Assembly (NCBI GenBank): GCA_946699065.1
Contig: CAMPDV010000081.1
Location: 834,149-898,148, forward strand
DNA: 64,000 nt
Source: Loxodes magnus
Lineage: Eukaryota > Ciliophora > Karyorelictea > Loxodida > Loxodidae
Direction: 5' to 3'
Part shown: piece by piece, positions 1 through 12,184 of the stretch
Numbering within the stretch: position 1 is the first letter of the stretch
How the letters are laid out: each line of letters begins with the position of its first letter
Notes under the pieces: model-generated
Database searches by the model: none
Told to the model about the DNA's origin: nothing
What the model saw: the letters and a program-made list of their open reading frames with translations, nothing else
Position numbers and translations under genes: made by a program

Positions 1-1
1 T

Positions 2-3000
2 TAACCTTAAGTAAAGCAAATTTATTAAGAAATGCAATAGATATTTGAAAAAGCAAGTTTCCAGTCAAAAGAAATTTTATAATCGTAATAGCTGAAAATG
101 GAATAGCAACATAACTATTTTAGATTCTAAAAAGAGAATCATTAATCAAAACTAACAAGTTTGAGACAATATGCTAAATGGTAAATTGAATAAATGAACT
201 CTCATTTAAACTGAAGAGAAAGTAAATTAAATAATTATAAAAATTCAGAAATACTGGAAAAAGTAAATAATCTTAAATAAGAGTTATCATATCTAAGTAA
301 ATTAATTTAATGGAAGTAAGAGTATTTATAATAACTAAATCAGTCTAAATTAAAAGAGTTGGAACTTTAATAAATGAACTAAGAAATAAAATAACTATCA
401 AAAGATATAGTAGAAAAGATATATTTAGCTAATTAAGAAATAAGAACATTATAATTTAATATACTATAAACTATTTATATATGCTAGTAGGATCTATAAT
501 TAGTACAAGAAATGCAATAAACTTAGTAAGAGATAGTAAATTTATGATAATAAATTGCGTAACTTTAAATAGAAAATGTAAAGCTAATTGAAATGAACAT
601 TAGATAAGAGTAAAACAATCTGATTAAAGAAGCATAATAAATTTAATAAGAAATGAAGTAATTATGATAACTTATTTATTGTCTTATAAATAAAATGGAA
701 TGGATAAAGGAAAGAGCGATAGATTGTATAAGTGATTCTTAACAAGATATAGAAAAAATGCATAAAACTTAAAAAGAATTATAATAAATACAAGAATTAG
801 CTTACTACTAAATAAGCGAAGTTTCAGAAAACAATTAAATAAAATTTCAATTAAATATTTAGTTATAGTGTGACTTATAGTTCGAGATATTCAATTTATT
901 CTAAATTTTTGTGAACTAGACAGTATGCTTAATGTAAAATTATTAGTTGCCTCGGTTAAATTATAAATTTAGACATACTAAATTTGGCTTTTCAACAAAA
1001 TCCGACTAAAGTTGCTTGATATGTGTATAAGTATAAATAATGAATCTAAAGTTTGTTTTTTGTAATTGCATTATATGCCTAAATTGCTGAATCAAAATAA
1101 TCATAAGATAATTAAAAGGAAATTTATAAAATAAAAATGCTATCTAATGTCCTTAATGTCTGCAAATGATAGAAGCTAAGAAATTCTAATTATTATTTTA
1201 AAGTCAAGCCTTAATAGAAAATATAAATAACTCTAAAATAGAATTTTTTTAATAGCAAAGTAGTGATTAAGATCAAGATTTTTATCAGTTGGAAAATATT
1301 TAAGAACTTAGTGTAGATGATTCATAAATGTATAGTATGATTAAAAAACAATTAGCCAAATTTGTAAAAGGACGGGGATGGGGATGGGGATAAGGATAGG
1401 GATGGGGATGGGTTTTATAAGACTACTTAAAAAAGGATTAAAAAAAGTTAATTCCAACACTGATCTAAGGATACCAAGATTAGAGAAACTAGATTCCCTA
1501 AGTTATACTTAAAAACATATAGTAGTATAAAAAGTAATTTTGGAATAAGTATTACATTGAGAAAACGCTTAAAAAATAGAAATACAGAGAAACTATTGAT
1601 TAGAAATAATTCTTTTTGAAAGATACTATTTATATAGCTAGAGATATCAAATTTGATAAAAAGATTCTTATCAAATAATTACAAACAAATGATGAAAGGT
1701 ATCTAAAAAGTGCTGAAGCTTTCTTATTACCTAAATTAAAGGTATTGAAAATAGAGTAAGTAGCAGAAATTTTAGACGTAATAAAGCTGTTAATTCCTAA
1801 TTTTGAAGATAAATAAAAATCTCTTTATTAAATAGATATTTTATAGAAATTTTACGATTAAGGATCATTAAAGTAGGAGTTAGAAAAAAGATAGAAATCC
1901 TAATAGCCTTATACTGATGAAGAACTCGAGAACCATTTCTTAAACCTTATAAAAGGTTATAAATAACTTTAAATGCATGGAATTGCAAATCAAGATATTA
2001 AAACTGATAACATAGTATTAGATGAAAATAACAACCTGAAGATAATAGATTTCGATATCTCAATTATTTTCTAAGAGGAAATGAAAGGATAATACTGTGG
2101 AACTCCTATGTTTATGTCTCCTTAAGTTCTTTACAATTGAAAAATTGAAAACAATTAATAAATGTTAATTACAAATTCATTTAAATCTGATGTATGAAGC
2201 TTAGGAGTAGTTTTCTACTAAATGATTACTTTCGATTTTATCAAAGCACTTAATGAGTTTAGTGCATCTTAGTTATAATAAACACTTTAGAATATAGAAA
2301 ATGTTCATTTCAGAATAGTTCTATAATTTATGCTCTAACTAAATGAAAATGATAGACCTGATTTTGATGAGTTGTATAGCATTTTTGTAGAAGATTGAAA
2401 AAAGTTCTAGAATTTAGTGATTTATCCTGAATATATAAAAGCTGAGAAAATTAATATAGCTAATAGTGAAAGTGAATCAAATGATAATCTATTTCTCATT
2501 TCATCTTAATCTTTAAGTTTGTCATCTCAAAATATTATAAAAGCAGAACAATAATTTAATTAAGAAACATTTGACACTTTAAAATATGAAGGACTACCAA
2601 ATAGCTATATTAAAATTAAGCTTCAAGAAGTATCAGAATTTAATACAGATTAAGTTATTCCAGATCTAGATTTAAATTACGAACTCTTAGAAATTTTAAT
2701 GAAGATATCTCATTTTTAAATTCATACAAACAAGCTAAAATCTAACTACTGGATATAAAAAGTTTAAAAAACTATGTTAGGTTAATAGTATGTAGGATAA
2801 GTAGATTTAGATAGTGGTTTACCTCATGGAAATGGAAAATTGCTAACAAAAGAATATTATTATCAAGGCAATTTCGCTTTCGGCTAAATAGAAGGTTACG
2901 GGTTGATGATTGATAATTAAAAAAATATTTATATAGGAAGCTTTAGGTTGAATTAGCTGAATGGATATGGAGAACTATGAATTTATAAGAGTGAAAACTT

Positions 3001-3502
3001 CATAAAGAAATGTGAAGGCTGATTTTAAAATGGATAGCTTATGATAGGATATCGAATAAGTAGCAACTCAGATATTTTGTTTGGAAAGTGAAGAAATAAC
3101 TGTGAAGAGTGTATTTGCTTATATGACATAATAAAAAGCGACTAATTAAATTTACAATAACGCAACATATCATAAGATTTAGAGACATTCTTCGAATAAA
3201 AAAAGGAAAGCTAAAATTATTAAAATAAGCTTTAAGAATAAAAAGTTCCAATTTATAAAATTTATAGAAGAAAAGATTCAAATCAATAAAGTTAAATCTT
3301 AAGTCATTACAAAAGAATTTAATCTCATCTCGAAGAGTTAAATGAAATAAAATTCCAATAAAAATTCTTAATGATTAATAAAGATTAAGAAATCCAACTT
3401 GAAAAATAGACTAAAATAAAAATAGAAAAAAGCGTATGTTCTGAAGATGTAAGATTAGAAGTAGAAAAGTTCTCTGACTGGAAAAATCTTCAATACTTTT
3501 GA
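2..3502 (+). CDS. RING-like zinc finger / kinase-like / MORN-repeat protein (5' partial)
   Basis: One frame is open from the left edge to TGA at 3500, about 1166 codons, with TAA/TAG as Gln and several TGA as Trp. The first ~280 residues are a Gln/Glu-rich coiled coil. Residues ~338-385 (1013-1155) hold a RING-like cysteine pattern: CLIC, then CNCIICLNC, then CPQC. A protein-kinase-like domain follows. A glycine/tryptophan stretch (GRGWGWGQGQGWGWV) lies about where a nucleotide loop could be. The catalytic loop reads HGIANQDIKTDN, the metal loop IIDFDIS, the activation segment GTPMFMSPQVL, and subdomain IX SDVWSLGVVFYQM, whose Trp is TGA. The usual HRD is NQD, DFG is DFD and APE is SPQ, so catalysis may be weak or absent. 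MORN-like repeats lie at about 2780-3050, followed by a charged tail. The true start is outside the window. Known of the families: RING for ubiquitin transfer, MORN for membrane or cytoskeletal contact. The combined role is not known to me. Confidence 0.8.
1371..1412 (+). repeat. GGGGAT-type hexamer tract inside the kinase-like gene
   Basis: Seven imperfect copies of a G-rich hexamer (GGGGAT, with GGATAA and GGATAG variants) lie back to back in an otherwise AT-rich region. They stay in frame and encode alternating Gly with Trp or Gln. The tract could form a G-quadruplex. It is internal and in a coding frame, so it is not read as a telomere end. Confidence 0.75.
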
Positions 3503-3989
3503 AAAAAATTTTAACAACTTTAACATTTTATTAAAGAATAAATTAAGTTAAGTTAAAATTTTATATTCTAAATAAATATTGCTCTAATTTTTTTGTTTAG
3601 ATATAGTCAAAATAAAACAAATAATGAATAAAATTTATCATTTTTAATCAAATTTTCCTTTCTTTAAGTTAATTATCATTATTCATTTTTTATTTAGATA
3701 GATTAAATTCATCAAGTTGAGTGAATAAAATGCGCAAAAAAATGGATTTCTATTGAGCTTTATTTTCTACTAAGTTAGTTTTTAATATACTTAATAACTA
3801 TTAAAATATATGAATAAATTAAAAATATTATTTAGAAAGCTTTTCAATACTTTTATAGAAAAAATAAGTATCAACGCTTAGTTTTATAACTAGTGCTTAA
3901 TATACGAATAAAAAATATATCAGGATTTTATTGTCTCCAAAAAAGTAGGAGTTAACAATATCTTAGATAGTCTAGCATCAAGAAAGTAT

Positions 3990-5780
3990 ACAAAAAAGAG
4001 ACCCATTAAATAGAATCTCCCACTTCTGAAGAAATACCTAGGAAATAGGTAAAAATATTATACATTCGGAAGTCTCGAATCTCAACAAAGAGTAGTAAAT
4101 AAGCTATGATTAGATGATAAAAATGGTGCTAAATCCCAAAGAAGAGGCTAAAAAATTGAAGTAGGATAATAAGGGACTAATGGAAAAGCTTGAAATTGCA
4201 AAGGAGATAGAATTTATATTAATAACCTAAGAAAAAATTTTAACGCATTTTGAAATATTTCACAATACCAGAACAATTAATCATAGCATCTAGCAATAAA
4301 AAAGAAATAACTATTCAACAAAATAGAAAAAATAGAAGAAAATCAACAAAAATTGTGGCGTTACATGGACCTGTAAGAATAAGGAAATTATATAATGATA
4401 ATCGAAGGAGAAAATAGTTCAAATTTAAACCTAAAAGAGAAGCAAAAAGATGCTATTATTATAACTCTCGAAAATATCTAAGGAAAATATGCTGAAAATT
4501 TCAAAACTTAAAATAAGAATACTGAAACTACTAGAAGAAGTTGGAGAACAAAAAAGAGAGAAAATAAAAACTAAAAATACCAAGAGAAAAAGAAAGAAAA
4601 ATATTACATTACAAAGAACTTGGGAAAATTTACAAGAAAAAAGATATCTAGCATAAGGATGAAAGAATTCAAGGAAAACATGCATGGCAAGGAAAAGAAT
4701 TGAAGAAATTTTCATACTTTTATATTTAACCTCTGGTAGAGGCTGCGGGAAATAGGTTAAAATAACAAAAGAAAGTAAAAATTTTAATTTTGTATTAATA
4801 TTTATAAGAATAACTAGAATTGCAATATAAAAAGTAAATAATTTAAATTTCTAGGGTATTTAATAAAGAAAATATATCGTATCAATTACATCTAGAGTCT
4901 AGGTTAACGGCATCTTAAAAATCCCAAGCTTGAATTTTGAATAAAATGACAATATAAAAAGGTACTACTTCAAAAAACGCATTAATAGTATAGAAGCATT
5001 TGTAAATCAAAATTTTGGATATGGTAGTGAATTCATATCCTTATAGAATAAGTATTAGGATACGAAATATTTATAAATTTTGAAATTATTCCGCTTAGAC
5101 CATTAAGAGCTCTAATAAATGCCCCTTTTTGCGCATAGAATGAAATATTAGAATAAGAACAAAAAGTAAAAAAATATAATGCTATTCTTGAAAAAATGCT
5201 ATTATTCAGAAGAAAACAGCACTAAATTAAAATACCAAGTTATATAGCTTGATTTGGTAGTTGGCAAAGAAGAATAACTTCATATTTGAAAGAAAATAAA
5301 TATAGAAACTTTCCAACTCTATGATCAAATTATAACTCAAGAAAAATTAGTGTAAAAAGATAGATTCTTATGCACGAATAATTAAAATTCCATAGCTGTG
5401 TAGAAGCATTAAAACGAATATAGAATAAGAAAACTTTTTTAACTTATTGCAATAATTGAATCGAAATAACATCAAAGGACCTCCAACTATCATAGATAAA
5501 AAAACAAGAAATATACTAATTATTTAGAATACACGCAAAAGATAATAGAGCTACCAAAAAACTTAAAGAAGATTTCTAATAGACATTATGACATATAGAT
5601 ATATATTAATTTGAACAAGAAAATGAAGAGCATATTACAAAGGTCCGTGAAGAATACTAGGAGGCAAGAAATTTATTATATGGGAAGTTGAAAAAACTAC
5701 ACCTAGAAAGAGTCAAGAACTATAAAGCATAATATTTTTTTAAAGATAGATTATATAATTTGAGGAAAAAATAAATTTGA
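3990..5780 (+). CDS. unidentified Lys/Gln-rich coiled-coil protein (boundaries and splicing uncertain)
   Basis: I do not recognise this protein. The plus strand is purine-rich and reads as basic, coil-forming protein. The best stretches are in frame 2 from about 3990 to 4700 (with HQIESPTSEEIPRK, then VALHGPVRIRKL) and in frame 0 from about 5120 to 5780. The frame-0 part contains FEQENEEHITKVREEYQEAR and KLKKLHLERVKNYKAQ and ends at TGA 5778-5780. The frame change implies at least one short intron between about 4700 and 5120 that I could not place. A possible start is ATG 4106. No catalytic motif, signal peptide or zinc finger is convincing. It could be two genes. Confidence 0.45.
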
Positions 5781-5942
5781 TTAATATATACCATCTATAA
5801 AGGAGAATCTATCTAGTCAAATAGGCTAAGTAGTAGAAGATTTTATCAAAGAAAGATTGAATAAAAGGAATAAGAGAATACACAAAAAATTCAAAAGGAA
5901 AATTTTGTAGAGTTGATTCCAATTAGCATACCTGTCTATATA

Positions 5943-6584
5943 ATGAATAAGCAAAAAAGTAAAAAAGAAAAACATTAGATAAGAAATGCTAACAAAATTC
6001 CAAAATAACATATAAACAAATTTAAGAGGATTATAAAAGATTAACAGATAGCAAAGCATGAGAAAGAGTGAAAAAGGACAGCAAGGAATCAAGTATAGTA
6101 ATGATTGAAAATATTATGAAAGAACTCTTGATGGAAATGAAATCTAATTGATAAATAAAAAATGGAACGGATGAAAAAGAATTTAACTAAAAGGAAGAAA
6201 ACGAGATACGTGAAGTAATACAAGAAGAAAACATAAAATCTTATTAAAATTAAAATAGCGATTTGAAGTTATCCCATTGTTGGAAGAGCTATTCTAATAA
6301 TAATTATTACTATTATTACAAAAAAAATGTGGATGAAAACTCAGCTGAATTTTCAGAAGGGATTTGGGATTTCGCCAGCATTATACTATCTCTTTTTGTC
6401 TCTATAATTGATATAATCAAAAAATTTCTTGATTCCTAACTTGGAAAAATATTTGTCCTATTTCTGGGAATTTTGAAAAACAAAAAAATTTGCAAATGTT
6501 ATGGAATCTATTAAGCTAGGTGGATTAATCCAAATATTTGGGAACTTGGTTAATTCTGTACATGATCATCCAATTCTTCTGTGA
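5943..6584 (+). CDS. unidentified acidic protein with a hydrophobic C-terminal segment
   Basis: Not recognised. ATG 5943 opens a basic stretch (MNKQKSKKEKHQIRNANK). A frame change near 6070 then leads to an acidic stretch (ESSIVMIENIMKELLMEMK, then EKEFNQKEENEIREVIQEE) and a poly-Tyr run. A hydrophobic segment follows (FASIILSLFVSIIDIIKKFL, about 6373-6432) that may span a membrane. A second frame change leads to SVHDHPILL and TGA 6582-6584. The frame changes could be short introns, but I cannot place clean GT-AG borders. An alternative is that frame 2 continues to TGA at about 6920. It may be part of the preceding gene. Confidence 0.35.
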
Positions 6585-7836
6585 CATTTTTAAAAATTAA
6601 TAGCTTTCTTTAGTTAAAAAGTATTTTTACTTTGGCCTCTTATTTGAATTCTAGGACATCTTTCCTGTAAAACTTTTTTGATGGGCTATACAAATTAAGT
6701 GTTGAGAATAATTCATTAAAGATCTGTAAATTTTTGCGGTTTGCTTCGTTATAGTTGTAAGATTATTAACTAGCTGACAGGAAGCATGCTTGTAACATTG
6801 GAGACTTTTTTAAGCAAATCTAGCAATTTTAAAAGTGCGCTTGTATTGATACGGTAATGCATAAAATGATCAGCAAGAAGTTGATTGATTCGGACTATGT
6901 TAAATTTGATGGATTTCCTTGACTCATTACGAGAATAAATTTTACAAGATTAAATATTTAAAATTATTTACTTTGGTCAATAAGATTTTTGTTGAATTAT
7001 ATTTACAACTTTGAATTAAGAGTTTCTATCTACTTTTTATTATTTTTCTGAACATATTTGCAAGACTTTAAAACTTATGATTTGAAACGTTATTAATTAG
7101 AGCATGAACTCATATAAAACCTCTGCTCTTGTATATCAACTTTGATTAGTAAGCGAAATCCTTTAAGCAAGCCTTTTATAATAATGAATAAAATGATTCT
7201 TTGCTTTTATTTAAAGCTAAATAAAAATCTTATTTTTGTCTTTCTATATAAAAAGATAGTTGACAGGACTTGAATCTACAATCTCTTCCTTAGAAGAGAA
7301 GCTTATATTCATTAGATTACTAAGGAATTTTAAAGAGCTACTTTCGACTTAAAATAATATTTAATAGGAATATAAAAAAGCAGCCAAAAGATTGGAATTT
7401 ACTAGGGAGAATCTAACAGATCTGGATATGTCGCTATTTGAAAATACTACTTATATATCTCTCATATAATAGATAAAGCTAGTAAAAAGGTATAAGTTAT
7501 TAGTCAAATTTAGAGTTTATAAAGAGTAGAAAACATTCACTATATCCAGTAAATATAAAATGCAAATAAGCTAGCTTTATTATATCTATTGTAACATAAT
7601 TATAATTTCCATTTATTTTGACAAAAAGTGAAACTAGCGTATTTTCCAAAAGGTTCTAACAGGTTAAATTCATCGTATCGTTTTCAAGATAGATTTGAAA
7701 ATTGGAAACTTATAAAGTTGTAATTTACTTAGATTAGTTTAATTATTTTTCTGCTATATAGAAAATTTTAACTAAATAGCATTGTGAAATCATGTGAGTA
7801 ATTAGTTAGTTAACTATTTTTTATAGGATTGTCTCA
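6585..7836. other. stretch without a recognised gene
   Basis: AT-rich spacer. Frame 2 stays protein-like to a TGA near 6920, so the preceding gene could reach there. The only other structure I see is the tRNA-like sequence at 7254-7327. The sequence just before 7837 (a T-run then TAG) could be an intron end or promoter; I cannot tell. Confidence 0.4.
7254..7327 (-). tRNA. degenerate tRNA-Arg(UCU)-like sequence
   Basis: On the minus strand a 5-bp stem CTTCT/GGAAG (one G-U pair) encloses the loop CTTCTAA, which has the form of an arginine tRNA anticodon loop with anticodon TCT. It is followed by GATTCAAGTCC, close to the Pol III B box, and then by a run of five T, a Pol III terminator. A TAGTAATCTAATG stretch upstream resembles an A box. 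The T stem pairs poorly and the acceptor ends (TTCCTTA and the 3' side) do not match, so this is more likely a decayed copy than a working tRNA. Confidence 0.25.
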
Positions 7837-9537
7837 ATGTTTTAAGATAAGCTTAAAGTTAAGTAAAGGGTAATCGAAGATTTATTTATAAAGTAAGCTT
7901 AAAAATTGAAGAAATTTAATTGCTGTCTTGTCAGTTTATTTTTATCAAGAGAAGCTTGTGAGAAAGTAAACAAACTTGAATACTTAAAAGGCTAAGAATT
8001 AGAAGTTAATTAAATTATAAGTAGAAATAGACTGAATTAGATTTAAGATTTTATTTTAAAGCTTTATCCTTAGTGTAGTCAACTCAAAAAAAGTATAAAA
8101 ACTAATTAATTATATATATTTAAAAAGTATGGCTACTAAGAATAAGCATCTCCCACGAACAAATTAACAAACTAACATGACTTAATTAATGATTTTAGTA
8201 GGCTATAAATGAACAATTAGAAGATAACTAAAGAAATCTAAAAGCTAAAATTGATTAATTAATCTCTTTTGTTAACCATCAGCAAAATGATCAATGAATA
8301 GAACCTTAGATAAGAAATTAACTAATAGCCTCTCTCCTAATAAGTGGAAATGTAATTTAATGCAATTGAAAGGAGTTTAAGATAAAATTTGGAAAAGAGT
8401 ATTAATCAATTGAAGTATTTCTAGATTTACTAACGAACTGATTCAGAGGCAAACAGATGACTTACTTAGGCTTTGAACACGAAAAAAGAAAAGTTTAATG
8501 CTGATTTTGCAAAAATATGACCGAAAGATAAGTTTGTTACAAAATTTAATCAAATAAGATTTAGCAGCAGAAAAAGAAATTTACAACCTATTAAGAATTA
8601 TTGTATGCCAAACGAAAGACTTTATTTGAAAAAAAGATTTTAGCCATACTTAGAAACTCCAAAGATAAGGGATGCAATGAAACGATTCGAGAAATATTAG
8701 TATAATTTTATTTTTAATCACTAGCAAGAAGGGCAAACAAGTAAGCTATTAGAATTTATTACCCAGAAAAACCAGAAAAATATGATTTTGAAATTTATTG
8801 AAATTTAACACTTTTGCAAATTCCAATTTGTGACTAACCAAATAAAGGTGAGAACTCTTTTATATATTCTGTTATTAAGTTTGAATGCTTGTGGACAGGT
8901 ATTCTCTCATAGTGCCGCTTTCTCTGAATATCCTTTTGACGGACAGAACAGGGATATTCTGCTTATAATTTTCTACAAACAGTGACTACCATATTATTGT
9001 ATGCTCTATTTATGATAATAAGCATATAGTTCTTTCAAAAGTCGAAAAATATCCTGATGATTTTCCTTCAAGACCTCGGTCCCAACCAACTAAAAAAAGT
9101 TAACAGATAAGATGGAAGTTGAACAAAAATTTAAATACAATAAAAATTTTACTTTCATGCTCTCAATGGAACGTTTTTATTGCTTTCAAAATAATGGAAA
9201 TTTGATAGAGGTAATATCTGAAGTGAAAAAGAGTACTTGAAAAGCACCAAAAAGAATTTTGAACATTTAGGAGACTATATTGTAACTGCTTTTTGAGGCA
9301 TTTACAAAAAGAAACCAGATTAGTTGATTTAAGTGTGACGCTACTCAAACAGGATTTTGGTAATTAATAGTAAAAAAAAAACATCAAGAAGACAATAATG
9401 AGCTTAGAATTTATTTGAGGAAGATGGAGAAAAATTACAAGAAGATGGGAGAATAATTCTATGAGCTTTTTAAAAAGAAAGAAGATTTATCTCAGCTCAA
9501 ATTGATTTAGATGAAGACATGTACAGTTGAACAATGA
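7837..9537 (+). CDS. unidentified 566-residue protein, coiled-coil C-terminus
   Basis: Not recognised. Frame 1 reads evenly from ATG 7837 to TGA 9535-9537. The N-terminus is MFQDKLKVKQRVIEDLF, with a cysteine pair soon after. A Gln/Asn-rich coil follows (NDFSRLQMNNQKITKEIQ, then QQVEMQFNAIERSL). Near 8860-8960 is a more globular stretch (LLLSLNACGQVFSHSAAFSE). The C-terminus is a basic coil (YLRKMEKNYKKMGEQFYELF). Several in-frame TGA are read as Trp, including two in a row near 9057. Its 3' end faces the leucine-rich-repeat gene across about 145 bp. A few extra codons past 9537 are possible if that TGA is sense. Confidence 0.55.
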
Positions 9538-9682
9538 ATATAAAATCTTTAATTGACTTTATTTTGAGAAACTATTTTCTCTAATTAAAGATGATTCTAA
9601 CCCTTTTAGTTAAAATTAATTAATTATATAATAATCTTAATTTATTTCTTCTCAACCAATAAAATTTTCTCTAAATTGAAAT

Positions 9683-11692
9683 TCAAACTTTTTCAGTTTT
9701 GAAACTCATAAATTTAAATAAATAGTTTTGCAAAATTTTTAGTTGTTTGCTTTGTTCACATTTTAAATAGTCTTTTATCTTATTACAACCATTTAACTTT
9801 AATTTTTTTAGATTATTTCATATTGGATATAAAAAGCCTTAGTCACTTTCGAATATAAATCCTTCCTAAATCAATTTATTATTGTAGCTTAAATCCAAAT
9901 TTTGTAAAAAAGGGCAATTTTTTATTATTTAATCAATCAAATTTTAATTAAAAAAAGAGAAGCTTTCTAGAGAAAGATGGATTAGATTGCAGCAACATGT
10001 ATTTATAGTTTCTAAAGTTTGATTAGATATATTATTTATGTTTAGCAGCTCAATTACTCTTAGTTAATTACAATTTTAGAATATGAAATTTAAAGTTTCA
10101 TCTTCCGCTTAAAATAAATCCTCCAAATATATTTCTTCTAATTTACCACTTTATGAGACTATCTGTCTAAGCGTTTAATTTTATACTTAATCCCATTGAT
10201 TGACTTTTAAAATTTATAGATTTGGAGTATTTTTTAGAATTAAAGCAAAGGTTTCATCTTATATGCAATTATCACCTCCTACTTCTAAATATCTTAATTG
10301 TGCTAGTTAAAATGAAAGCTCAATATTGTTTTCTCTTTATAATATTTGCTAGCCTAGCTCTGAACTTTCTTAGATAAAAGATACTTCTTTTAAATTTGGA
10401 GCAATTTATAGTATTAGCAATAGAGTTTAGTCACTAAAAGATAAGTATTCAAGCATCTCTATTTTTTCAAGCTTATTAAGACTCATTTTAGAGTAGTCAA
10501 CTTTAATAGCCTTTAATTCTTCATGATTGCGTATTTTTGAAGTTTCTAAATATTACTAAAAATTTTCGTCAACTTGACTTCAACTCAACTATTTAAGATT
10601 TGGAGCATTTTAAAGAAACAAAAAGAAAAGTTCCTTTTAAAAATACTTGCAGTTCTAAACTTCAACTTATTCAAGCTAGTTCTCTTATTCTAAAATCATC
10701 AACAATGTTTAGTAACTAAAATTATACGTACAAATGCTTAGATTCTTTAGTTTTAAGGTGTATAACTACTTTAAAGCTTCAATTTATATATGTTCTATTT
10801 CTGATAAATTAACACAACTCAAATTAGGACAATATTCAACGAATTCCTAAGTTTAGTTGTTTATTTATAGTTCTTTAAGAAAGTTACCTTATTTCGCTGA
10901 GAATCTTTCAATATAATCCCTATTTATTCTTTTGCTTTTCATTTTTAATACTTTTAGCTTCAAATCTTAGCTGTAACTTATTAAGAACTCCCCTGTTATG
11001 AAGTGAAATGAATTCTAAATTGAGGAAATTCTTCGTAAATACTAAATCCTTATCTGTTAATTCTATACATTGAATATTCAAATACTTTAAGTTAATATAG
11101 TTTGATAGATCAGGTATTCCTTTAATGCTTTTATAAGATGAATTAAATATTTAGATCTCTTATATCTTTAGATGCTACCCATTTTTCATATTTCCTTCCT
11201 GAATCTCAAGCAACTATTAAACTCTTAAATTATTTGATTTCACAAACTTTGGGATAAAGAAGATGCATCAACTTATATTTTCCTAATATCTTGATAAGCT
11301 ATTTATTTTAATGATCATTTCATTCTATTTTTAGTTTATCCTTCTCTATTTCTATTAGTTTATAGCTACAAAGACTAAATTTGGAATGTAAATTTATAGA
11401 ATAAAATACTAACCTGCTGCAAAATTGCCATTTCTCTACTTTCTAAGTATTAGCATACAGAGTCAAGTATATTTTTATTTTTTCAAAACTGTTGCTTATA
11501 CCCTTTATTTAGATTTAACACTCCTAACTATTCTAAAATTCATGCTTTATCTTTTATTTTTATAAGGCTTATCTTTATCTTCTAAGTTACTCATATCAGG
11601 AGAATCTAACTTATAATTATATCATTCCTAGCAATTTATACTTACATTTCTCTATTCTCGATACACTTATTTTTTATTTGTAAAGACTGCAT
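9683..11692 (-). CDS. leucine-rich-repeat protein, possibly with an N-terminal F-box-like region
   Basis: The minus strand gives a long series of leucine-rich repeats of the irregular F-box/AMN1 kind. Examples are EYCPNLSCVNLSEIEHIQIEA, NAPNLKQLSWSQVDENFQQY, NLKEVSFIQ, LRYLEVGGDNCIQDETFALI, LEEIYLEDLFQAEDETLNF and FLQNLDLSYNNKLIQEG. The repeats end at TGA 9683-9685. The region from the proposed ATG at 11692 reads MQSLQIKNKCIENREM, then ILDSVCQYLESREMAILQQ, faintly like an F-box. Three or four frame changes between 11430 and 10930 must be short introns. GT-AG candidates exist (for example 39 nt starting at 11411), but I could not fix them all. F-box/LRR proteins usually select substrates for SCF ubiquitin ligases, but that role is only inferred here. 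Confidence 0.7.
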
Positions 11693-12184
11693 TTTGAACA
11701 AGAATTATTTTAGTTAGGTTTCATTTCTTATAAATAAAAAAGAAACTAAAACATTAAAGAAATTAAACTTGAAGTATCAAGTAGAAATAGCATTTTACTA
11801 TCTTATAATACAACCTTATCTTCTCTTTATCTAACTTTTATTTCTACTCTATTCTTTTACTTTTTTCTTCTAACAAAACTCTTTTTTTATTGCTAAGATA
11901 CTTAAAAGTTTGCTTTATTTAGTAGTTAGAATATTAAATGTTTTACTTTCCAAAACATGTAAATTTAGTTACTTTAACCACTATAGATTTAGCTAATTAT
12001 TTAACTTGTATACTCATTTTTGTTTCCATCAAATGATATAATTCATATAGTTCTGATTTTTATTTTTTTATTAGAGTATTTTTAGCTTTTAGAGGTTTTT
12101 TGTCGAGGAATTTTATTTTATTAACCTAAAAAGAATTGTGATTCATATTAGAAAAAGTAAAAAAAGAAGACTAGAAATTCGGGT
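11693..12184. other. divergent intergenic region, nothing recognised
   Basis: About 490 bp, very AT-rich with T-runs, between the divergent start codons at 11692 (minus) and 12185 (plus). It probably holds both promoters. I see no specific motif. Confidence 0.5.

Noticed and set aside
1371..1412. Internal telomere or chromosome end
   Set aside because: The G-rich repeats are short, imperfect and sit inside a continuous coding frame that carries on for another 2 kb.
4380..5780. Retroelement polyprotein (integrase-like KGPWRI motif in frame 2 near 5640)
   Set aside because: The frame-0 reading of the same bases is a better coiled coil ending on TGA, and no reverse transcriptase or terminal repeats were seen.
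7280..7327. TTCCTTAG...CTAAGGAA inverted repeat as an element end or terminator
   Set aside because: It is 8 bp across a 26-bp loop in AT-rich sequence and overlaps the tRNA-like anticodon arm. It is likely chance.
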